DNA from: Pandoraea norimbergensis
GTDB taxonomy: Bacteria; Pseudomonadota; Gammaproteobacteria; Burkholderiales; Burkholderiaceae
Direction: 5' to 3'
DNA length: 64,000 nt
NCBI RefSeq assembly: GCF_001465545.3
Contig: NZ_CP013480.3
Span: 4,960,001-5,024,000, forward strand
A program made the position numbers and the translations under genes. This document shows, in pieces, positions 27,541 through 39,684 of the stretch; positions within the stretch are counted from its first letter, which is position 1; the number at the start of each line of letters is the position of its first letter. The notes below the pieces were generated by a model. The model was not told where the DNA came from. It saw nothing but the letters and a program-made list of their open reading frames with translations, and did not search any database.

Positions 27541-30378
27541 ATGAGCGAAAAGAAAGCCCCGAGCAAGTACCCCGTCAATCTGCTGGATACGCCGTTCCCG
27601 ATGCGCGGCGATCTGCCCAAGCGCGAGCCGCAATGGGTCAAGCAATGGCAGGACAAGAAGATCTACGACAAGATCCGCAAAGCCAGCAAGGGCCGGCCGA
27701 AGTTCATCCTGCACGACGGCCCGCCGTATGCCAACGGTGACATCCACCTGGGCCACGCGGTCAACAAGATCCTGAAGGACATGATCGTCAAGGCGCGCAG
27801 CCTTGCCGGTTTCGACGCCGCCTATGTGCCGGGCTGGGACTGTCACGGCATGCCGATCGAAATCCAGATCGAAAAGCAGTTCGGCAAGCACCTGCCCGTG
27901 CGTGAAGTGCAGGAAAAGGCACGCGCCTACGCCGCCGAACAGATCGAGCGTCAGAAGCCCAACTTCAAGCGTCTGGGCGTGCTGGGCGACTGGGACAACC
28001 CGTACAAGACCATGAACTTCACGAACGAAGCCGATGAGCTTCGTGCGCTCGCTAAGATCATGGAGAACGGCTACGTCTACCGTGGTCTGAAGCCGGTGAA
28101 CTGGTGCTTCGACTGCGGCTCGGCACTGGCCGAAGCGGAAGTCGAGTACAAGGACAAGACCGATCTGGCCATCGACGTCGGCTTCGCCTTCGCCGAACCG
28201 GAGAAGGTCGCCAAGGCGTTCGGTCTGGCCAAGCTGCCGACGGACACGGGCTACATCGTCATCTGGACGACCACGCCGTGGACCATCCCGTCGAACCAGG
28301 CGCTCAACGTGCACCCGGAAGTCGAGTACGCGCTGGTGTCGACCGAGCGCGGCCTGCTGATCCTCGCGACCGACCGTGTCGAAGACTGCCTGAAGACCTA
28401 CGGCCTGCATGGCGAAATCATCGCGAAGACGAAGGGTGAAGCGCTCTCGCTGATCCGTTTCCGTCACCCGCTGGCCACGGCCGACGCCGGTTACGAACGC
28501 ACCTCGCCGATCTATCTCGGCGACTACGTGACGACCGATACGGGTACCGGCATCGTGCACTCGGCCCCGGCCTACGGCGTGGAAGACTTCTTGTCGTGCA
28601 AGGCGCACGACATGCCCGATTCGGAAATCCGCATGCCGGTGCTCGGCGACGGCCGCTATCAGGACAGCCTGCCGCTGTTTGGCGGTCAGTCGATCTGGGA
28701 CGCGAACCCGCACATCGTCGACGCGCTGCGCGAAGCCGGCACCCTGTTCCACTCGTTCAAGTACACGCACAGCTACATGCACTGCTGGCGCCACAAGACG
28801 CCGATCATCTACCGCGCGACGAACCAATGGTTCGCCGGCATGGATGTGACGCCGGTCGAAGGCGCACCGGGTGACGGCAAGACGCTGCGCGAGATCGCGC
28901 TCGCCGGTATCGAGGCGACCGAGTTCTTCCCCGCATGGGGCAAGCAGCGCCTGCACAACATGATTGCGCACCGCCCGGACTGGACGCTCTCGCGCCAGCG
29001 CCAGTGGGGCGTGCCGATGGCCTTCTTCGTGCACAAGGAAACCGGCGCGCTGCATCCGCGCACGCCCGAGTTGCTCGAAGCCATCGCCAAGCGCGTGGAA
29101 ATCGAAGGCATCGAAGCCTGGCAGACGCTCGACCCGGTGGAACTGCTGGGCGACGAAGCCAAGGATTACGTGAAGAACCGCGACACGCTCGACGTGTGGT
29201 TCGACTCGGGCACGACGCACTGGCATGTGCTGCGCGGCTCGCACGCGCATGAACTGGGATTCCCGGCTGACCTGTATCTGGAAGGCTCGGACCAGCACCG
29301 CGGCTGGTTCCATTCGTCGCTGCTGACCGCCTCGATGCTCGACGGCCGCCCGCCGTACAAGGCGCTGCTCACGCACGGCTTCACCGTCGACGGCCAGGGC
29401 CGCAAGATGTCGAAGTCGATCGGCAACACGATCCTGCCGCAGGACGTCGCCGACAAGCTGGGCGCAGAAATCATCCGCCTGTGGGTGGCGTCGACCGATT
29501 ACTCGGGCGAGCTGTCGATCTCGGACGAAATCCTCAAGCGCGTGACCGAAGGGTATCGCCGCATTCGCAACACGCTGCGCTTCCTGCTCGCGAATCTGGC
29601 CGACTACGACCACGCGAAGCATGCGATGCCGGCCGATCAATGGCTGGAGATCGACCGCTACGCCGTGGCGCTCGCCAATTCGCTGCAAACCGAAGTGCTC
29701 GGCCACTACGACCGCTATGAATTCCACCCGGTCGTGTCCAAGCTCCAGACGTTCTGCTCGGAAGACCTCGGCGGCTTCTATCTCGACATTCTGAAGGACC
29801 GCCTCTACACGAGCGCCCCGGATGCGCCGGCCCGCCGTGCCGCGCAAAACGCGCTGTATCACATCACGCACGGCCTGCTCAAGCAGATGGCCCCGTTCCT
29901 GTCGTTCACGGCGGAAGAAGCATGGCAGGTGTTCCAGCCGGGCAACGACACGATCTTCACGGAAACGTATTACCAGTATCCGGAAGTGGCGGAAAGCACA
30001 CGGCTGCTCGAAAAGTGGTTCCTGCTGCGCAACGTGCGCGGCGACGTCACGAAGGCGCTCGAAGAAGCCCGCGCCGCCGAGCAGATCGGTTCGTCGTTGC
30101 AGGCCGAAGTGGAAGTGCGCGTATCGGGCCGCAAGTTCGACGTGCTGGCCAGCCTCGGCGACGATCTGCGCTTCGTGCTGATCACCTCGGCAGCCACCGT
30201 CAAGCAAGTGGCCGGCGACGCCGATGAAGGCGTGGTCGTCACGCCGTCGACGCATCAGAAGTGCGAGCGTTGCTGGCACTATCGTTTCGACGTGGGTTCG
30301 GACGCAGAACATCCGACCTTGTGCGGCCGCTGCGTGTCGAATCTGTTCGGCAGCGGCGAACACCGGAGCGCGGCATAA
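27541..30378 (+). CDS. ileS: Isoleucyl-tRNA synthetase
   Basis: This charges tRNA-Ile. The 945 residues have the class I HIGH motif as HLGH (69-72), an editing (CP1) domain starting with the tryptophan-rich [17 protein letters not shown] at 622-626, an anticodon-binding domain, and a C-terminal zinc ribbon with Cys908, Cys911, Cys928 and Cys931. This is the bacterial type I enzyme, normally sensitive to mupirocin. The stop overlaps the lspA ATG (TAATG). Confidence 0.98.
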   Translation: MSEKKAPSKYPVNLLDTPFPMRGDLPKREPQWVKQWQDKKIYDKIRKASKGRPKFILHDGPPYANGDIHLGHAVNKILKDMIVKARSLAGFDAAYVPGWDCHGMPIEIQIEKQFGKHLPVREVQEKARAYAAEQIERQKPNFKRLGVLGDWDNPYKTMNFTNEADELRALAKIMENGYVYRGLKPVNWCFDCGSALAEAEVEYKDKTDLAIDVGFAFAEPEKVAKAFGLAKLPTDTGYIVIWTTTPWTIPSNQALNVHPEVEYALVSTERGLLILATDRVEDCLKTYGLHGEIIAKTKGEALSLIRFRHPLATADAGYERTSPIYLGDYVTTDTGTGIVHSAPAYGVEDFLSCKAHDMPDSEIRMPVLGDGRYQDSLPLFGGQSIWDANPHIVDALREAGTLFHSFKYTHSYMHCWRHKTPIIYRATNQWFAGMDVTPVEGAPGDGKTLREIALAGIEATEFFPAWGKQRLHNMIAHRPDWTLSRQRQWGVPMAFFVHKETGALHPRTPELLEAIAKRVEIEGIEAWQTLDPVELLGDEAKDYVKNRDTLDVWFDSGTTHWHVLRGSHAHELGFPADLYLEGSDQHRGWFHSSLLTASMLDGRPPYKALLTHGFTVDGQGRKMSKSIGNTILPQDVADKLGAEIIRLWVASTDYSGELSISDEILKRVTEGYRRIRNTLRFLLANLADYDHAKHAMPADQWLEIDRYAVALANSLQTEVLGHYDRYEFHPVVSKLQTFCSEDLGGFYLDILKDRLYTSAPDAPARRAAQNALYHITHGLLKQMAPFLSFTAEEAWQVFQPGNDTIFTETYYQYPEVAESTRLLEKWFLLRNVRGDVTKALEEARAAEQIGSSLQAEVEVRVSGRKFDVLASLGDDLRFVLITSAATVKQVAGDADEGVVVTPSTHQKCERCWHYRFDVGSDAEHPTLCGRCVSNLFGSGEHRSAA

Positions 30379-30929
30379 TGGCTGGCAAAGCAGGCGCTCG
30401 TACGGGCGCAAGACGTAACAACGGCAGCAATGGCGGCGGTTCCCGCATTGGCACCACACTGGGTCTGGCCCCGTGGCTCGGAATCGCGGTCATCGCGATT
30501 CTGCTCGATCAGGTCACCAAGCTCACCATTCTGAAGACGTTCCAGTACGGCGAATTCCGCCCGCTGACCTCGTTCTTCAATCTGGTGCTGGTGTACAACA
30601 AGGGCGCGGCGTTCAACTTTCTGGCGGCCGCCGGCGGTTGGCAGCGCTGGTTCTTCACGGTGCTCGGCGTGGTTGCGGCAGTGGTCATCATGTGGCTGCT
30701 CAAGCGTCACAACGGCCAGAAGATGTTCTGCCTGTCGCTCTCGCTGATTCTGGGCGGCGCGCTCGGGAACGTGATCGACCGAGTGGTGTATGGCCATGTG
30801 ATCGACTTTCTCGACTTTCACGTCGGCGGCTGGCACTGGCCGGCGTTCAACGTGGCCGACTCGGCCATTTGCGTGGGCGCCGTGCTGCTGGTGATCGACG
30901 AGTTGCGACGCGTGCGGCGCGGCAAGTAG
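30378..30929 (+). CDS. lspA: Lipoprotein signal peptidase II
   Basis: This is an inner-membrane aspartic protease that removes signal peptides from lipid-modified prolipoproteins. The 183 residues have four membrane helices and the two catalytic aspartates D134 (NVIDRVVYG) and D161 (FNVADSAI). The N-terminal 28 residues form a basic, Gly/Asn-rich tail longer than in E. coli. It is translationally coupled to ileS by a one-base overlap, the classic ileS-lspA arrangement. Confidence 0.96.
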   Translation: MAGKAGARTGARRNNGSNGGGSRIGTTLGLAPWLGIAVIAILLDQVTKLTILKTFQYGEFRPLTSFFNLVLVYNKGAAFNFLAAAGGWQRWFFTVLGVVAAVVIMWLLKRHNGQKMFCLSLSLILGGALGNVIDRVVYGHVIDFLDFHVGGWHWPAFNVADSAICVGAVLLVIDELRRVRRGK

Positions 30930-31064
30930 CCACGCCAGAGCAGGATCTGCGGCACGGTTCGCGGGGGGGTAGCGTAAGACAGCATGACACCCCGTCGAAC
31001 CGATGCCACCACCGTCGCGGCGCCCCGGAGGCGCCGCGCGGCACTTTGGAGGAGGCATTTTCAA

Positions 31065-32267
31065 ATGGAACTTGCGGGCAAGACCATCGTCCTCGGACTC
31101 ACCGGCGGCATCGCCTGCTACAAGTCGGCCGAACTCACGCGACTGTTCATCAAGGCGGGCGCGACCGTGCAGGTCGTCATGACCGACGCCGCCACGCAAT
31201 TCATCACCCCACTCACGATGCAGGCGCTCTCCGGACGGCCGGTGTTCACCAGCCAGTGGGATAACCGCGTCGACAACAACATGGCGCACATCGACCTCTC
31301 TCGCGAGGCCGACGCCATTCTCATCGCCCCCGCCTCCACCGACTTTCTCGCCAAGCTCGCGCACGGCATGGCCGACGACCTGCTCTCCACGCTGTGCGTG
31401 GCACGCGACTGTCCGCTGCTGGTGGCACCCGCGATGAACCGGCAGATGTGGGGCAACCCGGCGACGCAACGCAACGCGGCGACCCTGCGCGGCGACGGCG
31501 TCACGATCCTCGGCCCCGACAGCGGCGATCAGGCGTGCGGCGAGGTCGGCGATGGCCGCATGCTCGAACCGGAAGACATCTTCGAAGCCGTCGCCGGTTT
31601 CTTCCAACCCAAACGTCTGGCAGGCCGACGCGTGCTGATTACCGCCGGACCGACCTTCGAGCCGATCGACCCGGTGCGCGGCCTGACCAATCTGTCGAGC
31701 GGCAAGATGGGGTTCGCCATCGCACGCGCCGCAGCGCAAGCCGGTGCCGACGTGCATCTGGTGGCGGGACCGTGCGCGCTCGCGACGCCGTACGGCGTGA
31801 CGCGCAGCAACGTGCAGACGGCGCAGCAGATGTACGACCGTGTGCTTGCCGACGCATCGCACAGCGACATCTTCATCGCCGTGGCGGCCGTGGCCGACTG
31901 GCGGGTGCGCGAGGTCGCGCACGACAAGATCAAGAAGACGGGCGACGCCGACGTGCCCACGCTCGAATTCGTTCAGAACCCGGATATTCTCGCGGCGGTA
32001 GCAAAGCTGCCTAAGCCGCCGTATTGCGTCGGGTTCGCTGCCGAATCGGGAGATCTGGAAAAACACGGCGCCGAGAAGCGCCGCCGCAAACAAGTGCCGC
32101 TGCTCGTGGGCAACTTGGGGCCGGCCACGTTCGGACAGGACGACAACGAAGTCATCCTCTTCGACGATGCCGGTCAGAAGCGTCTGCCGCGTGCCGACAA
32201 GCAATCGCTCGCCCGCAGCCTGATCGTCGAAATTGCCGCACGCCTGCCTTCGCGCGCGCCCGGCTGA
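31065..32267 (+). CDS. coaBC: Bifunctional phosphopantothenoylcysteine decarboxylase/synthetase
   Basis: This performs two steps of coenzyme A synthesis: joining cysteine to 4'-phosphopantothenate and then FMN-dependent decarboxylation. The 400 residues contain the CoaC flavodoxin-like domain (GGIACYKSAEL, the catalytic His region NNMAHIDLSREADAILIAPAS, APAMNRQMW) and the CoaB domain (TAGPTFEPIDPVRGLTNLSSGKMG). GGAGGAGG about 11 bases upstream supports the ATG at 31065. In many relatives dut follows directly; here two other genes intervene. Confidence 0.96.
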   Translation: MELAGKTIVLGLTGGIACYKSAELTRLFIKAGATVQVVMTDAATQFITPLTMQALSGRPVFTSQWDNRVDNNMAHIDLSREADAILIAPASTDFLAKLAHGMADDLLSTLCVARDCPLLVAPAMNRQMWGNPATQRNAATLRGDGVTILGPDSGDQACGEVGDGRMLEPEDIFEAVAGFFQPKRLAGRRVLITAGPTFEPIDPVRGLTNLSSGKMGFAIARAAAQAGADVHLVAGPCALATPYGVTRSNVQTAQQMYDRVLADASHSDIFIAVAAVADWRVREVAHDKIKKTGDADVPTLEFVQNPDILAAVAKLPKPPYCVGFAAESGDLEKHGAEKRRRKQVPLLVGNLGPATFGQDDNEVILFDDAGQKRLPRADKQSLARSLIVEIAARLPSRAPG

Positions 32268-32521
32268 GCGCCGGCGCTCGCATGAGTACCTGAGCATGCC
32301 CCTACTGGCCTCGCGGCTGTCATCGTCGTTGTCCGGCGACGGTGACACACTGGCAACTCGCCACGGTTGCCCCGCGATGGGGGCCACACCTGCGTCGAAC
32401 GATTCGCCGTAAGTGTTTTTTTGGCCACCGCAGTGGCTTTGTTCGCATCAATCGAATTAATTGCTCTAGTCGCATCACTGCCCCCATCGACTCCTGGGGG
32501 CCGCACACGATAACAATCAAA

Positions 32522-33739
32522 ATGACGCAACCCGCTCCAACGTCGCGGCCAGTCGTCAGTGTCTACGGGACACTGAGCATGCTGGCCGCCATCATGTTCT
32601 TCGGCTTTATGACCATCGGCATGCCGCTGCCCGTGCTGCCGGTGTATGTCCACGAAACACTCGGCTACGGCTCGTTCGTCGTCGGCGTGACCATCGGTAT
32701 CCAGTCGGTCGTGACGCTGCTACTGCGCTCCTACGCCGGGCGCACGGTCGACACGCGCGGCCCGCGCCGTGCCGTGCTCACGGGCCTGTGCGGCTGTGCC
32801 GCCGCCGGGGTGTTGTATCTGATCGCGTCCATGATCCCGAATCCCACGCTCGCACTGGGCGTGTTGTTTGCCGGACGCGTCGTGCTCGGTTTCGGCGAAA
32901 GTCTGTTGCTCACCGGCGGCATGTCGTGGGGCATCGGCCTGCTCGGCGCGGCGCACGCCAGCAAGGCCATTTCGTGGCAAGGCGTGTCGATGTACACGGC
33001 GATTGCCGTGGGGGCACCGTTCGGTGCCTATCTGCTGGAATCGGCCGGGTTCACCGTGGTGGCACTCGTCAGCATTGTCGTGCCGGCGATCTCCTTCGCC
33101 ATTGCGCTGCGCCTGCCCGCTGCCGCGCCGGTCGGCGGCACCCGTCTGCCGTTCCTGCGGGTGGTCGGCCTCGTGTGGCGTCCGGGGCTGGCGATGACGC
33201 TCGGCAGCATCGGCTACGCCGTGATCGCGGCCTTCATCACCCTGTATTACGCCAGCCACGGCTGGACCGGCGCCGCCTACGCGCTCACGCTGTACAGCGG
33301 CTGCTTCATCGGCATGCGCGTTCTGTTTGCCCATGCGGTCGATCGCTTCGGCGGGCGCCGCGTCGCGATGTGCTCGCTCGTGTTCAGTGCCCTCGGCCAG
33401 TTTCTGCTGTGGGGTGCGGTCCATCCGAACATGGCGCTGATCGGCGCGGGGCTGACCGGCCTCGGCTTTTCGCTGGTGTTTCCGGCGCTCGGTGTGGAAG
33501 CGCTGCGCTCGGTGCCGCCGCAAAACCGGGGCGCCGCACTGGCGGCCTATTCGGCGTTCTTCGATCTGGCGTTGGGTCTGATTGGACCGATGGCCGGGTT
33601 GGTCGCGAACTATTTCGGTTACGCCTCGATCTTTTTCTGTGGCGCGCTCGGCGGCATCGTCGCCATTCTGATGATCGCGCGCTTGCCTCACGCCAACGCG
33701 GACCACGCGCCGGCCGGTCCGGCTGGCGGTGGTCATTGA
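32522..33739 (+). CDS. Major facilitator superfamily transporter (YfcJ/YhhS-like)
   Basis: This is a 405-residue secondary transporter with about twelve membrane helices. The loop between helices 2 and 3 reads RSYAGRTVDTRGPRRA, a variant of the MFS motif A, and the overall pattern resembles the YfcJ/YhhS drug/sugar efflux group. The substrate is unknown. An in-frame start 60 codons up would add a basic, non-membrane segment and is rejected. It lies between coaBC and dut with its own 254-base upstream gap, in which no promoter stood out. Confidence 0.85.
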   Translation: MTQPAPTSRPVVSVYGTLSMLAAIMFFGFMTIGMPLPVLPVYVHETLGYGSFVVGVTIGIQSVVTLLLRSYAGRTVDTRGPRRAVLTGLCGCAAAGVLYLIASMIPNPTLALGVLFAGRVVLGFGESLLLTGGMSWGIGLLGAAHASKAISWQGVSMYTAIAVGAPFGAYLLESAGFTVVALVSIVVPAISFAIALRLPAAAPVGGTRLPFLRVVGLVWRPGLAMTLGSIGYAVIAAFITLYYASHGWTGAAYALTLYSGCFIGMRVLFAHAVDRFGGRRVAMCSLVFSALGQFLLWGAVHPNMALIGAGLTGLGFSLVFPALGVEALRSVPPQNRGAALAAYSAFFDLALGLIGPMAGLVANYFGYASIFFCGALGGIVAILMIARLPHANADHAPAGPAGGGH

Positions 33740-33836
33740 GCTGTTCGAAGAATTGTCGAATTGTCGGTGCGTGCGGGCCTGAGAGAATTCCTGAAGGCTC
33801 GCGGCCGCACCGGAGGATGCAAGGAGCATCGATTCC

Positions 33837-34880
33837 ATGACGCAAACCCGCAATCGCATCAAACTCTCGGTGCTCGACCAGACACCGGTGATTCACGGCC
33901 ATAGCGCCGCAGATGCCATCGCCGCCACGGTCGAATTGGCCCAAGCGGCCGACGACCTCGGCTACACGCGCTACTGGTGCGCGGAACACCACGGCCTGCG
34001 TGGCGTGGCCAACCCTGCGCCCGAAGTCATGATTGCGCGGCTGGCCAGTGTGACCAAACGCCTGCGCGTCGGGTCCGGCGGTGTGATGCTGCCGTATTAC
34101 AGCCCGTTCAAGCTGGCCGAGCAGTTTCTGATGCTCGAAGCATTGTTTCCGAATCGCATCGACCTCGGCGTCGGACGCGCGCCCGGTGGCGACATGCGCA
34201 CCGCACGCGCTGTCGCCAAAGGGCCCTACGATGCCGGCGAGCACTTTCCGCAGCAAGTGGAGGAACTGGCCCGGCTCTTCGGCGGCACCCTGCCCGACGA
34301 TCACCCCTATCGCGGCGTGCTGCTGCAACCGGCCGTCGAAACGCGTCCGGAGTTGTGGGTGCTGGGGTCGAGTGAGTTCGGTGGATTGCTCGCCGCACAA
34401 CTCGGGTTGCGTTACTGCTTTGCGCACTTCATCAATGCGCACTACGGCCATCGCGTGACCGAGGCGTATCGCGAACGCTTCACCCCCGGTCAACTCGATA
34501 AGCCTTACTGCGCCGTGGCGCTGTTCGTGATCTGTGCGGATACCGATGCCGAAGCCGAAGCCCTCGAAGCGGGTGTCGACCTGCGTCGCGTGCAGATGGC
34601 TTACGGCATGAACGAACCGATTCCGAGTCTTGAACAAGGCGCAGACGCCAAGCCGCAATATCGTGACCGCGAGTTGTCGGTAATCGCGCGCGAGAAGCCC
34701 CGTAGTATCATCGGCACCCCGGAACGCGTGACCGCTCGCGTGCTCGAGTTGCAGGAGCAGTTCGATGCCGACGAGATCATCGTGCTGACGGTGGCCGGCA
34801 GTTACCGCGCCCGTCTGCGCTCGCACGAATTGCTGGCGCAAGCGTTCTCGCTGTCGGCATCCGACGGTGCCTCCGACTGA
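33837..34880 (+). CDS. Luciferase-like (LLM) flavin-dependent monooxygenase
   Basis: This is a TIM-barrel FMN/F420-type oxidoreductase of the bacterial luciferase-like class, 347 residues. Family motifs are the N-terminal SVLDQTPV, RYWCAEHHGLRGVANPAPEVMIARLA and GVGRAPGGDMRTARAV, as in the single-subunit MsnO8/YvbT group. Such enzymes oxidise small organic substrates with reduced flavin; the substrate is unknown. AAGGAG lies ten bases ahead of the ATG. It may share a transcript with the MFS gene (97 bases upstream) and dut. Confidence 0.87.
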   Translation: MTQTRNRIKLSVLDQTPVIHGHSAADAIAATVELAQAADDLGYTRYWCAEHHGLRGVANPAPEVMIARLASVTKRLRVGSGGVMLPYYSPFKLAEQFLMLEALFPNRIDLGVGRAPGGDMRTARAVAKGPYDAGEHFPQQVEELARLFGGTLPDDHPYRGVLLQPAVETRPELWVLGSSEFGGLLAAQLGLRYCFAHFINAHYGHRVTEAYRERFTPGQLDKPYCAVALFVICADTDAEAEALEAGVDLRRVQMAYGMNEPIPSLEQGADAKPQYRDRELSVIAREKPRSIIGTPERVTARVLELQEQFDADEIIVLTVAGSYRARLRSHELLAQAFSLSASDGASD

Positions 34881-34910
34881 TTTTTTACTGAACTACGCCA
34901 AGCCTACGCC

Positions 34911-35357
34911 ATGAAACTCGACGTCAAGATCCTCGACGAGCGCCTGCGCTCGCAGCTCCCCGCCTACGCCACGCCGGGCAGCGCCGGGCTCGATCTGCGC
35001 GCGTGCCTCGACGCGCCGCTCACTATCGCCCCGGGCCAGACCGTGCTCGTGCCGACGGGGCTGGCGATCCATCTGGCCGATTCGGGCTACGCCGCGCTGA
35101 TTCTGCCGCGCTCAGGCCTCGGCCATAAGCACGGCATCGTGCTCGGCAATCTGGTCGGACTGATCGACTCGGATTATCAGGGCCAGTTGATGGTCTCGAC
35201 GTGGAACCGCGGCAACGAGCCGTTCGTGCTGAACCCGTTCGAGCGTCTGGCACAACTGGTGATCGTGCCGGTCGTGCAGGCCGAGTTCAATCTCGTGGAC
35301 GAATTCCCCGAGAGCGATCGCGGTGCCGGTGGCTTCGGCAGCACGGGCAAGCACTAA
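34911..35357 (+). CDS. dut: Deoxyuridine 5'-triphosphate nucleotidohydrolase
   Basis: This hydrolyses dUTP to dUMP, preventing uracil in DNA and supplying thymidylate synthesis. The 148 residues form the trimeric dUTPase with all five motifs: [36 protein letters not shown] and the C-terminal GAGGFGSTG. It is closed by a strong bidirectional terminator. Confidence 0.97.
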   Translation: MKLDVKILDERLRSQLPAYATPGSAGLDLRACLDAPLTIAPGQTVLVPTGLAIHLADSGYAALILPRSGLGHKHGIVLGNLVGLIDSDYQGQLMVSTWNRGNEPFVLNPFERLAQLVIVPVVQAEFNLVDEFPESDRGAGGFGSTGKH

Positions 35358-35401
35358 ACGTGTGACGCTGTGCCGCGTGGTTTGCGGCTGACGCGCCCAT
35401 G

Positions 35402-35430
35402 AAAAAACGCCGCATATCGCGGCGTTTTTT
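35402..35430. terminator. Bidirectional terminator between dut and clpA
   Basis: AAAAAACGCCGC (35402-35413), loop ATATC and GCGGCGTTTTTT (35419-35430) form a 12-bp stem with A and T tracts on both sides, serving the convergent genes. Confidence 0.88.
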
Positions 35431-35475
35431 CTTTCCAGCAGATCCGTCAGCGCATCGCTTACCGCGCTTAACGGA

Positions 35476-37769
<2,294 letters not shown>

Positions 37770-37773
<4 letters not shown>

Positions 37774-38084
37774 GCTTCCTCCATCACGCACTGCAGCGGG
37801 TGCCCGGACTGCCTTGCATGGCTAACAACTTGCTCAACTTTGGTCGCCGCGACATCGCGCGTGAAGACCCCACAAACTCCCCTGCCCTCTCGGTGGACCT
37901 TGAGCATGATCTGCGTTGCAGACTCCCGGTCCTTATTGAAATATTCCTGAATGACCATCACCACGAACTCCATCGGGGTGAAATCGTCGTTCAACAGTAC
38001 CACCTTGTACATCGAAGGCGGCTTGAGCTGTTGCTCTTGCCGCTCCTGTACGGTGTCGTCATGCGTTGTCGGTAAGGTTGCCAT
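37770..38084 (-). CDS. clpS: ClpS adaptor for ClpA (N-end rule)
   Basis: This is a 104-residue adaptor that binds N-terminal Leu, Phe, Tyr or Trp and delivers substrates to ClpA. The core reads [20 protein letters not shown] (about 26-45), with the Asn-Asp-Asp pocket and the [20 protein letters not shown]lpA-contact surface. The first 20 residues are the usual flexible tail. It is coupled to clpA by a four-base overlap. Confidence 0.96.
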
Positions 38085-38527
38085 ACGTGGATTCTAAACA
38101 ACTCCGGGGCGCAGGAAGCAATCGAAGCTCCTATTGCCGCCTGCCGCCGGTGTCCACCGGAATGCCAACACTCGCCAAATCGCCGCGTGCGTTGTCCAGC
38201 AAGGCGCCGCAGCCCCGACCACCGGGGGTGCCACACCCATATGAGTCAGCTTAACCCAAATTTCAAGGGCGTGTCGCGGCACTGCTTATGCCCTCCTAGA
38301 TATAAGGGTAAAACCTGATCGAACTCATCTTCTATCGGCGAAAAAGGGCTTGACACTATTGGTAGTTAGCGAAAACAATCAACTTGGCGCTTTTCCTCTA
38401 TAAGCGTTTTAAAAGAAAAGATGCCTGGGTGACCCTAAGAAGCCGCCGCGACTAGTCGGCGGGTTTTTCAGATGTGCTCGTTGTTGCGGTGATATGTAGT
38501 AGTCGTAATTGTTTAGGGGAAGTTTGT
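38085..38527. other. Divergent region between clpS and the cold-shock gene
   Basis: This 443-base gap has no gene. It carries a -35-like TTGACA (38350-38355) with a poor -10 (AACAAT at 38374), a better isolated -10 (TATAAG at 38399), and an intrinsic terminator at 38443-38468. Another weak promoter (TTGTTG-17-CGTAAT, 38481-38509) lies just before the cold-shock start. The layout suggests a long structured cold-shock leader or a small RNA. Confidence 0.5.
38443..38468 (+). terminator. Intrinsic terminator-like hairpin inside the csp leader
   Basis: CCGCCG (38443-38448) pairs with CGGCGG (38457-38462) around CGACTAGT and is followed by GTTTTT. It sits 60 bases upstream of the cold-shock start with no annotated gene before it, so it may attenuate the leader or end a small RNA. 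Confidence 0.6.
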
Positions 38528-38734
38528 ATGGCAACCGGTACGGTCAAATGGTTTAACGATGCCAAGGGTTTTGGTTTCATCACGCCGGATGAAGGTGGCG
38601 AAGATCTGTTCGCTCACTTCTCGGCGATCCAGATGAACGGCTTCAAGACCCTGAAGGAAGGTCAGAAGGTGGTCTTCGAGGTGGTGCAAGGCCCCAAGGG
38701 CAAGCAGGCTTCGAACATTCAGGCACCGTCCTGA
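38528..38734 (+). CDS. cspA: Cold-shock protein, CspA family
   Basis: This is a 68-residue OB-fold RNA chaperone. RNP1 reads KGFGFI (about 16-21) and RNP2 is LFAHFSAI (about 31-38), with GTVKWFND at the start. A GGGGA box eight bases ahead supports the ATG. The symbol is generic, since several csp paralogues usually exist. Expression is probably controlled through the structured leader upstream and ends at the terminator at 38758. Confidence 0.95.
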   Translation: MATGTVKWFNDAKGFGFITPDEGGEDLFAHFSAIQMNGFKTLKEGQKVVFEVVQGPKGKQASNIQAPS

Positions 38735-39357
38735 TACGCTGAGCTTCAATGCATCGGAAACCCGGCTTCGGCCGGGTTTTTTATTGCGCCGCACAAAAGA
38801 CTGCACCACCTTGAATCTTTTGGATCCGTTTTTGAATACAAAACGAAACGCAACTTTCCACTCAGCATCCTGCGCACCGCACAATTTATCTGCGTTTAAT
38901 CGCTTATAAAACCCGCCACATAGCAATATTCCACTCAGTTATTAAAATAACGCCCATCGATCCTGAGTTGCGGAAATCAATTACGCAATTAGCTGAAAAG
39001 GCTAAGTATTCCTACGCAGGCGACTGTCTGACAACGACAGCGATATGCCACAGATAAGCGTCGGAAATAAATAGCTTTTTTAACGAATACGGTCAGACCA
39101 AAACGGTCACAACCGCGAAGATGCCGTCCTAGCAAAAATGATTCATATGTGTCATTCAATAAAACAATGAATCATATGAGCCAACGTACTACCACCAGGG
39201 CACGATGGGTCATCGCGGCAAGCGAGCGCACAAAATCCTGTCGCGCAAACGCGACGGGCCGCCCGATCGGCAGCCCGTTTGGATGGATTTCCCTAGACCG
39301 GCCGCACCGGCCGCAGATCCATCTGTTCCAGAGACCCTTCGTCGGGTCGTCGGGTCC
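38735..39357. other. AT-rich intergenic stretch between csp and nagAb
   Basis: No gene is supported in these 623 bases. The left two-thirds are much more AT-rich than the flanks. Notable items are a TTGCG-N11-CGCAA dyad (38968-38988), and the inverted repeat ATGATTCAT (39138-39146) / ATGAATCAT (39167-39175), each arm followed by ATG so that CATATG appears twice. No clear terminator for the nag operon was found; the right part is GC-rich with short hairpins lacking a T tract. Confidence 0.5.
38758..38786 (+). terminator. csp terminator
   Basis: AAACCCGGC, loop TTC, GGCCGGGTTT with a TTTTTTATT tract, 24 bases past the stop. Confidence 0.88.
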
Positions 39358-39672
39358 TCAGCCCAGATCGACGTACACCCTGCCCGCTTCAATCCGAATG
39401 GGATAAGTCTTCACCCCCTCGGTGAGCGGGGCGCACATCGCCGCGCCGGTGCGCACGTCGAACTTGCCCTGATGCAACGGGCATTCGATCTCGTGCCCTT
39501 CCAGAAACCCGTCGCACAAGCGCGCGTTCCCGTGGGTGCACACGTTATCAGTCGCGAACACCTCGCCGTCTACCCCGTACAGCGCAATGTCGCGCCCGCC
39601 CACCACCAGGCCAACGACGTCGTCTTCGGGGATGGCTTCGCGTGGCGCCGCCTCGATCCAGTTACCGCTCAT
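39358..39672 (-). CDS. nagAb: Rieske-type ferredoxin of salicylate 5-hydroxylase (NagAb)
   Basis: This is a small electron carrier, 104 residues, that passes electrons from the reductase NagAa to the oxygenase. The Rieske [2Fe-2S] ligands are C45 and H47 (CTHG) and C64 and H67 (CPLHQG). The sequence matches what I recall of NagAb from the Ralstonia sp. U2 naphthalene pathway (WIEA..., ATDN.CTHG.AR..DG.LEG). It is the last gene of nagAa-nagG-nagH-nagAb, 12 bases after nagH. Confidence 0.9.
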   Translation of the reverse strand: MSGNWIEAAPREAIPEDDVVGLVVGGRDIALYGVDGEVFATDNVCTHGNARLCDGFLEGHEIECPLHQGKFDVRTGAAMCAPLTEGVKTYPIRIEAGRVYVDLG

Positions 39673-39684
39673 GATGTCCTCGCT

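Noticed and set aside
27460..30459. Very long open frame (about 1000 codons) on the minus strand opposite ileS
   Set aside because: It is antisense to an intact ileS with all motifs; high-GC codon bias opens such frames. Its composition (Arg/His/Val-rich) matches no protein family.
30279..32387. Long minus-strand frame opposite lspA and coaBC
   Set aside because: Antisense to two genes with clear catalytic motifs; no similarity to a known protein.
33384..34841. Minus-strand frame opposite the LLM enzyme and MFS end
   Set aside because: Covered by the intact LLM frame with a ribosome site; composition is that of an antisense shadow.
39149..39406. Possible plus-strand gene ahead of nagAb
   Set aside because: Starts within an inverted repeat, has no ribosome site and runs into the nagAb gene on the other strand.
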